The notes: generated by a model not told the origin, from the sequence alone. DNA of 35,836 bases from Vibrio cincinnatiensis DSM 19608 (GCF_900167345.1 NZ_FUXB01000021.1:1-35836), one strand, 5' to 3'; shown: positions 26,010 to 35,463, counted from the first letter of the stretch. Numbers and translations: made by a program.

Positions 26010-27851
26010 ATGCCAAAATATAGATCCGCCACCACAACCCATGGACGTAATATGGCTGGTGCTCGCGCATTGTGGCGCGCCACGGGAGTAAAAGAAGAAG
26101 ATTTCGGAAAGCCAATCATTGCGGTTGTCAACTCCTTTACTCAATTCGTTCCCGGCCATGTACACCTTAAAGATCTCGGCCAACTGGTTGCTCGGGAAAT
26201 TGAAGCGGCTGGCGGTATTGCCAAAGAATTTAATACCATTGCTGTCGATGATGGTATCGCTATGGGGCATGGCGGTATGCTCTATTCATTGCCTTCACGG
26301 GAACTCATCGCCGATTCGGTTGAGTACATGGTCAACGCTCACTGCGCCGATGCCATGGTGTGTATTTCGAACTGTGACAAAATTACTCCGGGAATGTTGA
26401 TGGCTTCACTACGCCTGAATATTCCGGTTATTTTTGTCTCTGGTGGTCCAATGGAAGCAGGGAAAACCAAGCTTTCTGATCAAATCATCAAACTGGATCT
26501 GGTCGATGCCATGATTCAAGGCGCTGACCCCAAAGTCTCTGATGAACAGAGTGAGCAAATTGAACGCTCCGCTTGCCCGACTTGTGGCTCTTGTTCTGGT
26601 ATGTTTACCGCCAACTCGATGAACTGCTTAACCGAAGCGCTAGGCCTTTCTCAACCGGGTAATGGTTCACTACTCGCTACTCATAAAGATCGCCAAGAAC
26701 TATTCTTAAACGCTGGCCGCCGTATTGTAGAACTGACCAAACGTTACTACGAACAAGAAGACTCATCGGCGTTGCCACGTAATATTGCCAACAAAGCTGC
26801 ATTTGAAAACGCCATGGCGTTAGATATTGCAATGGGCGGTTCAACCAATACCGTTCTACATCTACTGGCTGCCGCTCAAGAAGGTGAAGTCGATTTTGAT
26901 ATGACCGATATCGACCGTATGTCACGTCAAGTCCCTCACTTATGTAAAGTGGCCCCCTCTACCCAAAAATACCATATGGAAGATGTGCATCGCGCTGGCG
27001 GTGTGATGGGTATTCTGGGGGAATTAAATCGAGCAGGGCTACTCAATGCGCAGACCAAAACCGTCTTAGGTTTAACGCTCGAAGAGCAATTAGCTCAGTA
27101 TGACATCATGCAAACTCATTCCGAGCAGATAAAAGAATTCTACCGCGCAGGGCCGGCCGGCATTCGTACTACACAGGCCTTTTCCCAAGATTGCCGCTGG
27201 GAAAGCTTAGATGATGATCGCACCGAAGGTTGTATTCGCAACCAAGCTCACGCCTTTAGCCAAGATGGTGGCTTAGCAGTACTAAAAGGCAATATCGCCC
27301 TTGATGGTTGCATTGTAAAAACTGCCGGTGTAGATGAAAGTATTCTGACCTTTACCGGACCAGCCGTGGTTTTTGAAAGCCAAGAGACGGCGGTTGAAGG
27401 CATTCTCGGTGGTCAGGTTAAAGCGGGTGATGTGGTGGTGATCCGCTACGAGGGTCCAAAAGGCGGACCGGGTATGCAAGAAATGCTTTATCCAACTACC
27501 TATCTTAAATCGATGGGACTGGGTAAAGAGTGTGCGCTCCTCACCGATGGTCGTTTTTCTGGTGGCACATCGGGCCTCTCTATTGGCCATGCCTCTCCTG
27601 AAGCCGCCAACGGTGGTACTATTGGTTTAGTCAAAACCGGCGATATTATTGCTATCGATATACCAAATCGAACCATTACCCTAAATGTGTCGGAAGCGGA
27701 ACTGGCAGAACGGCGCGCGAAGCAAGATCAACAAGGATGGAAACCCGAAAGCCGCCAACGTAAGGTCTCTTTTGCACTGAAAGCTTACGCAAGTATGGCC
27801 ACCAGCGCAGATAAAGGGGCAGTACGCGATAAATCTAAGCTCGAGGGGTAG
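26010..27851 (+). CDS. ilvD: Dihydroxy-acid dehydratase
   Basis: A 613-residue iron-sulfur dehydratase converting 2,3-dihydroxy-isovalerate and -methylvalerate to 2-oxo acids. Cys122 ([11 protein letters not shown]) and Cys195 ([17 protein letters not shown]) are cluster ligands. The segment FTQFVPGH lacks the extra Cys found in [2Fe-2S] types, which suggests the oxygen-sensitive [4Fe-4S] enterobacterial type (inference). ATG follows AAGGACG. ilvA starts 5 nt after its stop. Confidence 0.97.
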   Translation: MPKYRSATTTHGRNMAGARALWRATGVKEEDFGKPIIAVVNSFTQFVPGHVHLKDLGQLVAREIEAAGGIAKEFNTIAVDDGIAMGHGGMLYSLPSRELIADSVEYMVNAHCADAMVCISNCDKITPGMLMASLRLNIPVIFVSGGPMEAGKTKLSDQIIKLDLVDAMIQGADPKVSDEQSEQIERSACPTCGSCSGMFTANSMNCLTEALGLSQPGNGSLLATHKDRQELFLNAGRRIVELTKRYYEQEDSSALPRNIANKAAFENAMALDIAMGGSTNTVLHLLAAAQEGEVDFDMTDIDRMSRQVPHLCKVAPSTQKYHMEDVHRAGGVMGILGELNRAGLLNAQTKTVLGLTLEEQLAQYDIMQTHSEQIKEFYRAGPAGIRTTQAFSQDCRWESLDDDRTEGCIRNQAHAFSQDGGLAVLKGNIALDGCIVKTAGVDESILTFTGPAVVFESQETAVEGILGGQVKAGDVVVIRYEGPKGGPGMQEMLYPTTYLKSMGLGKECALLTDGRFSGGTSGLSIGHASPEAANGGTIGLVKTGDIIAIDIPNRTITLNVSEAELAERRAKQDQQGWKPESRQRKVSFALKAYASMATSADKGAVRDKSKLEG

Positions 27852-27856
27852 AGTGA

Positions 27857-29386
27857 ATGAGTTTAACAAGACAAACGGGCTCAGATTACCTACGCCAAAT
27901 ACTCCGAGCTCCAGTTTATGAGGTGGCGCTTGTCACGCCCTTACAAGAGATGCCTCGATTGTCTGCCCGTATCAAAAACCGAGTACAGTTAAAGCGAGAA
28001 GATCGTCAACCCGTACACTCGTTTAAACTGCGCGGTGCATATAACATGGTTGCCAACTTAACCGAAACACAAAAACAAGCAGGAGTGATCACCGCCTCTG
28101 CGGGCAATCATGCTCAAGGTATGGCACTTTCTGGCAGCCGGTTGGGAATCAAACCCACTATTGTGATGCCCAAAACCACCCCAGACATCAAAGTTGAAGC
28201 CGTTCGCGGGTTTGGTGGTCATGTTGTCTTACATGGCAATAATTTTGATGAAGCCAAAGCGGAAGCTGAGCGATTAACCGAACAACACGGCTATACCTTT
28301 GTTCCCCCTTTCGATCACCCACTCGTCATTGCAGGTCAAGGCACCATGGGGATGGAAATGCTGCAACAAAATGGGCACTTAGACTATATCTTTGTCCCGG
28401 TTGGTGGCGGCGGTTTAGCTGCGGGGGTTGCCGTGTTAGTCAAGCAATTGATGCCTGAAATAAAAGTGATTGCCGTTGAACCTGAAGATTCCGCCTGTTT
28501 GAAAGCCGCTTTAGATGCCGGAGAACCCGTCGTGCTAGATCAAGTCAGTATGTTTGCTGATGGGGTTGCGGTAAAGCGCATTGGCGATGAAACGTTCCGT
28601 TTGTGTCAGCAATACATTGATGGTCACATTACCGTATCTAGTGATGAAATCTGCTCGGCCGTCAAAGATATTTTTGAAGATACCCGAGCAATTGCAGAGC
28701 CATCTGGAGCATTAGCGTTAGCTGGGCTGAAAAAATTTGTTGAAAAACATAATATTGAAGGAAAACAGTTAGCGACCGTTCTCTCGGGAGCAAATACAAA
28801 TTTCCATGGCTTACGCTATGTCTCTGAACGCTGTGAACTCGGTGAAAAACGCGAAGGGCTGCTCGCCGTCACCATTCCCGAGCGTAAAGGGGCTTTTTTT
28901 GAATTCTGCCATATTATCGGTAACCGAGCGGTAACGGAATTTAACTATCGTTACAACGATGATCAACTCGCTAATATTTTTGTTGGGGTTCGATTGCTCG
29001 GAGGGCAAGATGAGCTAGACACCATCATCAGTGAATTACGTAGCAGTGGCTATCCTGTGGTTGACTTATCCGATGATGAAATGGCGAAGTTACACGTACG
29101 GTACATGATTGGTGGAAAACCCTCCAAACCACTCAAAGAACGGCTGTATAGCTTCGAATTCCCCGAATACCCAGGAGCATTGCTGAAATTTTTAAGCACA
29201 TTGGGCACCCATTGGAATATAAGCCTATTTAATTATCGTAATCATGGTGCAGACTACGGACGAGTCCTGTGCGGTTTTGAGCTGGAAGAACGTGATCTGT
29301 CCCGTTTTTCTGCCCATCTCCGTGAACTGGGCTACCAGTGTAAAGATGAAACGGATAATCCTTCCTACCAATTTTTCTTATCTTAA
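27857..29386 (+). CDS. ilvA: Biosynthetic threonine deaminase
   Basis: A 509-residue PLP enzyme making 2-ketobutyrate from threonine, the committed step to isoleucine. The PLP lysine is Lys57 in VHSFKLRGAYNM, the phosphate-binding GGGGLAAG is near residue 179, and two ACT-like regulatory repeats (about 325-400 and 420-505; KPLKERLYSFEFPEYPGALLK split as KPLKERLYSF and EFPEYPGALL) mark the allosteric, isoleucine-inhibited form. The gene closes ilvLGMEDA. No ilvC or ilvY is next to it, so the reductoisomerase must be elsewhere. A terminator follows. Confidence 0.97.
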   Translation: MSLTRQTGSDYLRQILRAPVYEVALVTPLQEMPRLSARIKNRVQLKREDRQPVHSFKLRGAYNMVANLTETQKQAGVITASAGNHAQGMALSGSRLGIKPTIVMPKTTPDIKVEAVRGFGGHVVLHGNNFDEAKAEAERLTEQHGYTFVPPFDHPLVIAGQGTMGMEMLQQNGHLDYIFVPVGGGGLAAGVAVLVKQLMPEIKVIAVEPEDSACLKAALDAGEPVVLDQVSMFADGVAVKRIGDETFRLCQQYIDGHITVSSDEICSAVKDIFEDTRAIAEPSGALALAGLKKFVEKHNIEGKQLATVLSGANTNFHGLRYVSERCELGEKREGLLAVTIPERKGAFFEFCHIIGNRAVTEFNYRYNDDQLANIFVGVRLLGGQDELDTIISELRSSGYPVVDLSDDEMAKLHVRYMIGGKPSKPLKERLYSFEFPEYPGALLKFLSTLGTHWNISLFNYRNHGADYGRVLCGFELEERDLSRFSAHLRELGYQCKDETDNPSYQFFLS

Positions 29387-29393
29387 CTCACTC

Positions 29394-29420
29394 AATGCCA
29401 GTCAATGACTGGCATTATTT
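29394..29420 (+). terminator. Terminator of the ilv operon
   Basis: AATGCCAGT (29394-29402), loop CAATG, ACTGGCATT (29408-29416) then ATTTCTTC lies 8 nt after ilvA. The U-tract is short. Confidence 0.75.
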
Positions 29421-29428
29421 CTTCTCTA

Positions 29429-29443
29429 ATGCGTTATACGCAT
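29429..29443. repeat. Palindromic candidate operator upstream of acuI
   Basis: ATGCGT (29429-29434), TAT, ACGCAT (29438-29443) is a perfect 6-bp inverted repeat about 95 bp before acuI. It could be a regulator site; no regulator can be named. Confidence 0.3.
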
Positions 29444-29535
29444 AGTACCAATGCTAAAGTTTCATTTTAGTCATCCGCCATTCAGTACTACACTTAGCGA
29501 CAAATTATCGTTGCTATAGAAATTTGGAGATCGGA

Positions 29536-30516
29536 ATGTTTAATGCCTTAGTCCTTACCCAACAAGAAAAACGTACCCTTGCCGCCGTTGAACAACTGGA
29601 TGAATCCCAATTACCAGAAGGAGAGGTTTTAGTGGCCGTTGACTACTCTTCCCTCAACTACAAAGACGGCTTAGCCATTACAGGTAAAGGTAAAATCATT
29701 CGTCAATTTCCTATGGTACCGGGAATCGATCTGGCGGGAACCGTACTTGAATCTCAAGATACTCGTTATAAAGCCGGCGATCATGTCGTACTCACAGGGT
29801 GGGGTGTGGGTGAAAATCACTGGGGCGGCATGGCGCAAAAAGCTCGCCTAAAAGCAGACTGGTTGGTTCCATTAACTCAAAACCTGAGTAGCAAACAGGC
29901 AATGATGATTGGAACGGCAGGCTTTACCGCCATGCTCTGTGTACAAGCCTTACTCGATGCCAATATTAAACCAGACCAAGGAGAAATTCTTGTTACTGGA
30001 GCCAGTGGTGGTGTCGGTTCTGTTGCTGTCACGCTATTGGCCAATTTAGGCTACCATGTTGCCGCCGTGACAGGACGAGTAGCAGAAAACGGACCTTTAC
30101 TTGAAAAACTCGGAGCCAAACGCATTATCGATCGTTCAGAATTCGAACAACCGGCTCGCCCATTAGAAAAACAGATCTGGGCCGGAGCCATTGATACCGT
30201 TGGCAGTAAAGTCTTAGCAAAAGTCTTAGCGCAAATGGATTACAACAGCACCGTGGCTGCTTGTGGTTTAGCCGGTGGCTTTGATTTACCCACAACCGTC
30301 ATGCCATTTATCTTACGTAATGTCCGCCTACAAGGGGTTGATTCTGTATCTTGTCCAACGGAAAAAAGAATCGCTGTATGGGAAAGCCTTGCTAAACTTT
30401 TACCCGCCAGTTATTTCGAGCAAGCCTGTAATGAAATCACCCTAGAACAAGCACCACAATACGCGAAAGCCATTACCAATGGCCAAATTACGGGTCGCGT
30501 TGTGATTAAGCTGTAA
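29536..30516 (+). CDS. acuI: Acrylyl-CoA reductase AcuI (YhdH family quinone oxidoreductase-like)
   Basis: A 326-residue medium-chain reductase very similar to E. coli YhdH/AcuI, an NADPH-dependent acrylyl-CoA reductase. It has the GroES-like N-domain (SSLNYKDGLAITGKGKIIR split as SSLNYKDGL and AITGKGKIIR), GWGVGENHWGGMAQKAR near 88, and the nucleotide-binding TGASGGVGS at 154-162. No structural zinc cluster is visible. In marine bacteria it detoxifies acrylate from DMSP breakdown; that role here is inference. The ATG at 29536 with TTGGAGAT upstream was preferred to an in-frame TTG at 29524. A possible extended -10, TGCTATAGA, lies just before the RBS. Confidence 0.92.
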   Translation: MFNALVLTQQEKRTLAAVEQLDESQLPEGEVLVAVDYSSLNYKDGLAITGKGKIIRQFPMVPGIDLAGTVLESQDTRYKAGDHVVLTGWGVGENHWGGMAQKARLKADWLVPLTQNLSSKQAMMIGTAGFTAMLCVQALLDANIKPDQGEILVTGASGGVGSVAVTLLANLGYHVAAVTGRVAENGPLLEKLGAKRIIDRSEFEQPARPLEKQIWAGAIDTVGSKVLAKVLAQMDYNSTVAACGLAGGFDLPTTVMPFILRNVRLQGVDSVSCPTEKRIAVWESLAKLLPASYFEQACNEITLEQAPQYAKAITNGQITGRVVIKL

Positions 30517-30556
30517 ATATTCGTTGGAAGCCAATATCGTTTCATAAATTACGAAC

Positions 30557-30580
30557 AAAAAAATCCCGCCTTTCGGCGGG
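30557..30580 (-). terminator. Intrinsic terminator of the putative sRNA
   Basis: Plus-strand CCCGCC (30565-30570), TTTC, GGCGGG (30575-30580), preceded by AAAAAAAT. Read on the minus strand the stem has a GAAA tetraloop and is followed by a seven-T run; on the plus strand there is no U-tract, so it works only leftward. Confidence 0.85.
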
Positions 30581-30653
30581 GAAGCCCAAGAAAACTAGGA
30601 ATAATGTCGGAATAAAGCTAAGTGTCGCACAATTACAATGTTAAGTAATTGTT
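30557..30653 (-). ncRNA. Putative small RNA in the acuI-tusA gap
   Basis: On the minus strand a promoter (30660-30686) is followed by about 97 nt and a textbook terminator. The predicted RNA starts with an 8-bp stem-loop (30629-30636 with 30645-30652), has some 48 nt of unpaired A/U- and pyrimidine-rich sequence and ends with CCCGCC, GAAA, GGCGGG and a run of seven U. This is the architecture of Hfq-binding trans-acting sRNAs. No minus-strand protein gene lies upstream that would need this terminator. I recognise no named Vibrio sRNA. Confidence 0.68.
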
Positions 30654-30659
30654 AATTAA

Positions 30660-30686
30660 ATTATACCATTTTGATCTCTTTGCCAA
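30660..30686 (-). promoter_or_regulatory. Promoter of the putative sRNA
   Basis: Minus strand: TTGGCA (30681-30686), 15-bp spacer ending TGG, and perfect TATAAT (30660-30665). The TG-N extended -10 compensates for the short spacer. The start would be about 30653, exactly at the base of the 5' stem-loop. Confidence 0.65.
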
Positions 30687-30693
30687 GAGTTTA

Positions 30694-30721
30694 TTGAATA
30701 TTTTTCCTTCGCCAGTATTAT
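30694..30721 (+). promoter_or_regulatory. Possible tusA promoter
   Basis: TTGAAT (30694-30699), 16 bp, TATTAT (30716-30721), about 40 bp before the tusA ATG, back-to-back with the sRNA promoter. Confidence 0.4.
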
Positions 30722-30760
30722 CTATCTCTTAATTGTCATATCTATATCTTAGGCTCGACC

Positions 30761-31009
30761 ATGAATTTTGATCCTGAATTAGCCACGCTAACATTAGAAG
30801 CGCAAGGATTACGCTGCCCCGAACCCGTGATGATGGTCAGGAAGACAATTCGAAATATGCAAGAAGGGGAAGTATTGCTGATCACGGCAGATGATCCCTC
30901 AACAACGCGAGATATCCCTAGTTTTTGCCGCTTTATGGATCACCAGTTGATTGCCGCACAAACCGAAGCTCTGCCCTACCAATACTTGATAAAAAAGGGA
31001 ATGGCTTAA
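30761..31009 (+). CDS. tusA: Sulfur carrier protein TusA
   Basis: An 82-residue TusA that accepts persulfide sulfur from IscS and passes it on for mnm5s2U34 tRNA thiolation. The active Cys19 sits in the family signature [17 protein letters not shown]. The protein aligns end to end with E. coli TusA (81 aa), including [14 protein letters not shown] and the PYQYLIKKG tail. It is monocistronic with its own terminator. Confidence 0.96.
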   Translation: MNFDPELATLTLEAQGLRCPEPVMMVRKTIRNMQEGEVLLITADDPSTTRDIPSFCRFMDHQLIAAQTEALPYQYLIKKGMA

Positions 31010-31015
31010 CACGAT

Positions 31016-31041
31016 AAAGGCAGCTTTACGCTGCCTTTTTT
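31016..31041. terminator. Terminator of tusA, probably bidirectional
   Basis: AAAGGCAGC (31016-31024), loop TTTAC, GCTGCCTTT (31030-31038) then TTT lies 6 nt after tusA and just before the stop of the converging 86-aa gene. Confidence 0.87.
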
Positions 31042-31302
31042 CTATTCTTGATATTCGATAGAACGAATATCAGCTTGTAATTTTTTCAGTTGCTGCTGCA
31101 TGCTTCTTAACTCATCATGCAATGGAATGATGTAAGCAACACGGATCCACGCTTCCACGGTTAACCCTGCCATAATAATGGCACCGATAACCATCGGTAA
31201 CCACATATTGGTCAATACCATTCCCAACAAAGTTAATAACAAACCAAAAGAGAATAAGTAACTCTGACTTTTAGCGCTCATTCCTATATAACGTGCCAGC
31301 AT
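31042..31302 (-). CDS. Small membrane protein, unrecognised
   Basis: An 86-residue protein with two membrane segments (about residues 15-31 and 34-50), then a short amphipathic, coiled-coil-like tail rich in Gln, Leu and Lys (LRSMQQQLKKLQADIRSIEY). ATG has GAGGGTGT directly upstream. It lies 113 nt downstream of mneA on the same strand and could be read with it, although a hairpin (31373-31408) lies between. I know of no functional assignment. The size and good RBS argue that it is real. Confidence 0.75.
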   Translation of the reverse strand: MLARYIGMSAKSQSYLFSFGLLLTLLGMVLTNMWLPMVIGAIIMAGLTVEAWIRVAYIIPLHDELRSMQQQLKKLQADIRSIEYQE

Positions 31303-31372
31303 ACATACACCCTCTTTTTACAATCGTTACTGATAACCCTAGCACGACTCGTATGACACGAATATGGCAGAT

Positions 31373-31408
31373 ATCACGCTCTCGCACGCTTTTGGTGTAG
31401 AGCGTGAT
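31373..31408. repeat. Hairpin downstream of mneA
   Basis: ATCACGCTCT (31373-31382) is exactly complementary to AGAGCGTGAT (31399-31408) with a 16-nt loop, 8 nt after the mneA stop. There is no U-tract on the minus strand, so it may protect the 3' end or be a poor terminator. Confidence 0.45.
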
Positions 31409-31415
31409 CTAGAAC

Positions 31416-31970
31416 TTAAAATAGCACCGCTCCCATCGCTAGAGCAAAGAAAAGACCCGCAGCTATTTTTCGAATTAAAGCGAGTGGCATTTTATCAGCA
31501 GAGAGTTTACCTATGACAACCACAGGAACATTCGCCAATAACATTCCAACCGTCGTCCCAATAACCACGAAAAGTAATGCATCAGCGTATTGCGCCCCTA
31601 AAATTGAAGTGGCAATCTGGGTTTTATCGCCAATCTCTGCAATAAAAAATGCGATAAAGCTAGCCACAAAAGGACCTCGATTAGATATCCCTTCATCCTC
31701 GTCCAACTTATCAGGAATCAATACCCACCCAGCCATCAACAAAAAGCTCACCATCACAACCCATTTTAAATGTTCAGGGGAAAGGTAATCAGCCACAACC
31801 ACGCCCAACCATGCTGCTAAAGCATGATTAGCAATCGTTGCCAAGAAAATAGCAATAATAATAGGAATGGGTTTTCGGTATCGGCTAGCAAGTAGCAAAG
31901 ACAGTAACTGGGTTTTATCCCCAATTTCGGCTAACGCAACAGTAGTAATTGAAATAGCTAAAACACTCAC
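31416..31970 (-). CDS. mneA: Manganese exporter of the TMEM165/GDT1 family (MneA-like)
   Basis: A 184-residue inner-membrane protein with six predicted helices and two copies of the family motif E-x-G-D-K-T: EIGDKTQLLSLLLA at 15-28 and EIGDKTQIATSILGA at 112-126. These acidic motifs bind the transported cation. A V. cholerae protein of this family is a known Mn2+ exporter. The start is GTG, with no strong Shine-Dalgarno; it lies just after a TGGGGCG/CGCCCCA stem. A yybP-ykoY Mn2+ riboswitch lies upstream, which strongly supports manganese as substrate. Confidence 0.9.
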   Translation of the reverse strand: MSVLAISITTVALAEIGDKTQLLSLLLASRYRKPIPIIIAIFLATIANHALAAWLGVVVADYLSPEHLKWVVMVSFLLMAGWVLIPDKLDEDEGISNRGPFVASFIAFFIAEIGDKTQIATSILGAQYADALLFVVIGTTVGMLLANVPVVVIGKLSADKMPLALIRKIAAGLFFALAMGAVLF

Positions 31971-32039
31971 GACAGGCTCATTGGGGCGGGATTATGATAA
32001 CCATAGACAAACGCAACGCCCCACCCCGGTTCGTTTTGT

Positions 32040-32166
32040 TTGCCTAAGGTCTTGCTAAACTCAAGTGGATTTTGAGTCTCGAACGCCACAGTGATTTTTC
32101 ACCAATTATGTTGACGAACGAATCAAACAACGCAGATAAGTTGTTCGATAAGCTACTCCCCAAAGA
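32040..32166 (-). promoter_or_regulatory. yybP-ykoY manganese riboswitch ahead of mneA
   Basis: On the minus strand, the two conserved ends of the RF00080 family are present: GGGGAGTAGC (32152-32161) at the 5' side and TTTAGCAAGACCTT (core GCAAGACC at 32048-32055) at the 3' side, about 100 nt apart, with hairpin-forming sequence between. Downstream, TGGGGCG and CGCCCCA (about 31983-32030) can form a stem ending just before the GTG start, a likely expression platform. In this family Mn2+ binding turns on exporter expression. I identified it from the conserved loops; I could not draw a clean P1 helix by eye. Confidence 0.85.
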
Positions 32167-32173
32167 CATAAGA

Positions 32174-32202
32174 ATTCTATCCAGCTTTGCTGATAATCTC
32201 AA
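32174..32202 (-). promoter_or_regulatory. Promoter of the mneA riboswitch transcript
   Basis: Minus strand TTGAGA (32197-32202), 17-bp spacer, TAGAAT (32174-32179). Transcription would begin near 32167, right at the 5' end of the riboswitch. Confidence 0.6.
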
Positions 32203-32385
32203 CAGATAAATGGTCCACATTCCCTAACTCACATCGTTTATATTCTCTGATAGGCGAAAACTTAGCTAAAAGTCATTTCTGGTGATTAATTAGTCAACAT
32301 TACCTCTACTTTGTCAGGGAATAACTCGGTATACTTGATTGTTATTTTTTATCAATTCAGACAGAAGAATCGCGCGAACCTGACT

Positions 32386-33303
32386 ATGCAAAAATACGAT
32401 ATCAAAACCTTTCAGGGTATGATCCTCGCGCTGCAGGATTATTGGGCCCAACAAGGCTGTACCATTGTTCAACCATTAGATATGGAAGTAGGCGCTGGTA
32501 CCTCTCATCCGATGACATGCTTACGTGCACTTGGCCCTGAGCCTATTGCTACAGCCTATGTTCAGCCTTCACGTCGCCCAACGGATGGTCGTTATGGTGA
32601 GAACCCTAACCGTCTGCAGCACTATTATCAATTTCAGGTGATCATCAAACCCTCACCAGACAACATTCAAGAACTCTATCTAGGTTCACTAAAAGTGCTC
32701 GGTATTGACCCACAAGTTCACGATATTCGTTTCGTGGAAGACAATTGGGAAAACCCGACTCTTGGCGCTTGGGGGCTAGGCTGGGAAGTTTGGCTAAACG
32801 GCATGGAAGTCACTCAATTTACCTACTTCCAGCAAGTCGGTGGGCTTGAGTGTAAACCCGTGACCGGTGAAATTACTTACGGAATTGAGCGCTTAGCCAT
32901 GTACATTCAAGGTGTTGATTCTGTATATGACTTAGTTTGGACAGACGGTCCATTAGGCAAAGTCAGCTATGGCGATATCTTCCATCAAAATGAAGTAGAG
33001 CAATCAACGTACAACTTTGAACATGCAGATGTTGATTTCTTATTCACCTTCTTCGATCAGTGTGAGAAAGAGTGTAAACATCTACTTGAACTCGAAAAAC
33101 CGCTCTCTTTGCCTGCTTATGAACGCATCTTAAAAGCGGCTCATGCGTTTAACCTCTTGGATGCACGTAAGGCCATTTCGGTAACAGAACGCCAACGTTA
33201 CATCTTACGGATTCGCAACCTAACCAAAGCCGTGGCAGAGGCCTATTACGCCTCCCGTGAAGCGTTAGGTTTCCCTATGTGTAAAAAGGGTGAGGAGAAA
33301 TAA
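32386..33303 (+). CDS. glyQ: Glycyl-tRNA synthetase alpha subunit
   Basis: A 305-residue alpha subunit of the bacterial heterotetrameric GlyRS, holding the class II catalytic core. The sequence is nearly identical to E. coli GlyQ over [34 protein letters not shown] and [20 protein letters not shown]. The ATG at 32386 gives the conserved [11 protein letters not shown] start; the 75-nt in-frame extension upstream is rejected. No strong RBS or promoter was found; a TATACT at 32330 has no good -35. glyS starts 1 nt after the stop. Confidence 0.98.
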   Translation: MQKYDIKTFQGMILALQDYWAQQGCTIVQPLDMEVGAGTSHPMTCLRALGPEPIATAYVQPSRRPTDGRYGENPNRLQHYYQFQVIIKPSPDNIQELYLGSLKVLGIDPQVHDIRFVEDNWENPTLGAWGLGWEVWLNGMEVTQFTYFQQVGGLECKPVTGEITYGIERLAMYIQGVDSVYDLVWTDGPLGKVSYGDIFHQNEVEQSTYNFEHADVDFLFTFFDQCEKECKHLLELEKPLSLPAYERILKAAHAFNLLDARKAISVTERQRYILRIRNLTKAVAEAYYASREALGFPMCKKGEEK

Positions 33304-33304
33304 C

Positions 33305-35371
33305 ATGGCAAAAGAATTTCTTATTGAGCTCGGCACAGAAGAGCTACCACCAAAACAATTACGAACTCTCGCAGAAGCATTTACCGCGAACTTTTCAGCC
33401 GAATTAACGGCGGCTGATCTGGAATTCCAAGATCTAAAATGGTTTGCAACCCCTCGTCGTTTAGCGTTAAAAATCACACAACTGGCTGAACAACAAGCAG
33501 ACAAAGTTGTTGAGAAGCGTGGCCCTGCAATTTCTGTTGCCTTCGACACCGAAGGAAACCCAACCAAAGCAGCACAAGGCTGGGCTCGAGGTAATGGAAT
33601 TACAGTTGAACAAGCAGATCGATTAAAAACCGAACAAGGTGAGTGGCTACTTTTCAAACAAGAAGTTAAAGGTCAAGCGACCAAGCAAATTATTGTTGAG
33701 TTGGCGGCTAAAGCATTAGCTAACTTGCCTATCGCCAAGCCGATGCGTTGGGGAGATAAAGAAACCCAATTTATTCGTCCAGTAAAAACCCTTACTATTT
33801 TACTCGGTGATGAACTGATTGAAGGCAAAATTTTAGGCGTTCCATCAACTCGAACCATTCGTGGTCATCGCTTTATGGGTGAAGCTGAATTGACTATCGA
33901 GGATGCAGCACAATACCCAGCCCTCCTAGAAGAGCGCGGTAAAGTCATTGCTGATTATGATACTCGTAAAGCCATAATCATTGCTGAAGCTCAAAAAGCG
34001 GCACAAAAAGTAGGTGGAACAGCAGATCTAGAAAATGACCTCGTTGAAGAAGTTACTTCTTTGGTCGAATGGCCTGTCGTACTTACGGCAAAATTTGAAG
34101 AAAAATTCTTAAAAGTACCGTCCGAAGCCTTAGTTTATACAATGAAAGGTGACCAAAAATACTTCCCAGTATACGATGCCAATAAGAACCTACTACCTAA
34201 CTTTATCTTTGTTTCAAATATTGAATCCAAAGAACCTCGGCACGTCATTGAAGGAAATGAAAAAGTCGTTCGACCTCGCTTAGCGGATGCTGAATTTTTC
34301 TTCAATACCGACCTAAAAAGTAAGTTAGTGGATCGTCTTCCTCAACTTGAAACCGCCATATTCCAACAACAACTTGGTACGATAAAAGATAAAACAGACC
34401 GTATTACCGAGCTAGCTGGTTATATTGCCGAGCAAATCGGTACCGATGTCGAGAAATCTAAACGAGCTGGCCTATTAGCAAAATGTGATCTAATGACCTC
34501 TATGGTCTTTGAGTTTACTGATACTCAAGGCGTAATGGGTATGCATTATGCATGTTATGACGGAGAAGCCGAAGAAGTGGCGGTTGCGCTCAACGAACAG
34601 TATATGCCTCGTTTTGCAGGAGATGAACTCCCAACAAATGGCGTGTCTGCAGCTGTCGCTATTGCAGATAAGTTGGATACTATTGTTGGTATCTTTGGTA
34701 TTGGCCAAGCCCCTAAAGGGAGCGATCCTTTCGCATTGCGCCGAGCCTCATTAGGTGTCTTACGTATCATCGTTGAATATGGCTACCAACTTGATTTAGT
34801 TGATCTTGTCGCAAAAGCAAAATCGTTATTTGGTGATCGACTCACCAATGCCCAAGTTGAGCAAGATGTGGTTGAATTTATGCTTGGTCGTTTCCGTGCT
34901 TGGTACCAAGATGAAGGATTTAGCGTGGATATCATCCAAGCCGTATTAGCCCGTCACCCAACGAAACCCGCCGATTTCGATCAACGAGTCAAAGCCGTTT
35001 CTCATTTCCGTGAACTAGAAGCCGCTGAAGCACTAGCCGCAGCAAACAAGCGAGTTGGTAATATACTGGCTAAATTTGATGGCGAACTTAGCACCGAAAT
35101 TGATCTTGTTCTTCTACAGGAACCAGCTGAAAAAACTTTAGCTGAACGCGTAGAAGTGATGAGTGAAGCATTAGAACCTGCATTTGCGAGTGGCAATTAT
35201 CAACAAGCATTAAACAAGTTATCTGAGCTGCGTGAACCTGTGGATGCTTTCTTTGATAATGTAATGGTCATGGCTGATGATGAAGCTTTGAAGAAGAACC
35301 GTTTAACATTACTAAATAATCTACGGAACCTCTTCTTACAAATTGCCGATATCTCATTACTACAAAAGTAA
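33305..35371 (+). CDS. glyS: Glycyl-tRNA synthetase beta subunit
   Basis: A 688-residue beta subunit (E. coli 689) that recognises tRNAGly. It starts [28 protein letters not shown] near residue 47, [19 protein letters not shown] near 274 and [17 protein letters not shown] near 475 are family signatures. A C-terminal DALR-type anticodon-binding domain covers about 580-680. The ATG at 33305 has GAGGAGA overlapping the glyQ stop, so translation is coupled. Confidence 0.98.
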   Translation: MAKEFLIELGTEELPPKQLRTLAEAFTANFSAELTAADLEFQDLKWFATPRRLALKITQLAEQQADKVVEKRGPAISVAFDTEGNPTKAAQGWARGNGITVEQADRLKTEQGEWLLFKQEVKGQATKQIIVELAAKALANLPIAKPMRWGDKETQFIRPVKTLTILLGDELIEGKILGVPSTRTIRGHRFMGEAELTIEDAAQYPALLEERGKVIADYDTRKAIIIAEAQKAAQKVGGTADLENDLVEEVTSLVEWPVVLTAKFEEKFLKVPSEALVYTMKGDQKYFPVYDANKNLLPNFIFVSNIESKEPRHVIEGNEKVVRPRLADAEFFFNTDLKSKLVDRLPQLETAIFQQQLGTIKDKTDRITELAGYIAEQIGTDVEKSKRAGLLAKCDLMTSMVFEFTDTQGVMGMHYACYDGEAEEVAVALNEQYMPRFAGDELPTNGVSAAVAIADKLDTIVGIFGIGQAPKGSDPFALRRASLGVLRIIVEYGYQLDLVDLVAKAKSLFGDRLTNAQVEQDVVEFMLGRFRAWYQDEGFSVDIIQAVLARHPTKPADFDQRVKAVSHFRELEAAEALAAANKRVGNILAKFDGELSTEIDLVLLQEPAEKTLAERVEVMSEALEPAFASGNYQQALNKLSELREPVDAFFDNVMVMADDEALKKNRLTLLNNLRNLFLQIADISLLQK

Positions 35372-35393
35372 ACGATCATATCCATAACACATC

Positions 35394-35417
35394 AGGAGCC
35401 TAGAGGGCTCCTTTTTT
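35394..35417 (+). terminator. Terminator of glyQS
   Basis: AGGAGCC (35394-35400), loop TAGAG, GGCTCCT (35406-35412) and a six-T run lie 22 nt after glyS. Confidence 0.9.
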
Positions 35418-35463
35418 ATATTCAACATACATCCACAATCAAAATTATCCCAAGCCATATAGG

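Noticed and set aside
33265..33657. 130-aa minus-strand ORF rich in Ser, Cys and Arg opposite glyQ/glyS
   Set aside because: Composition is typical of a complementary-strand shadow and the plus strand is clearly coding.
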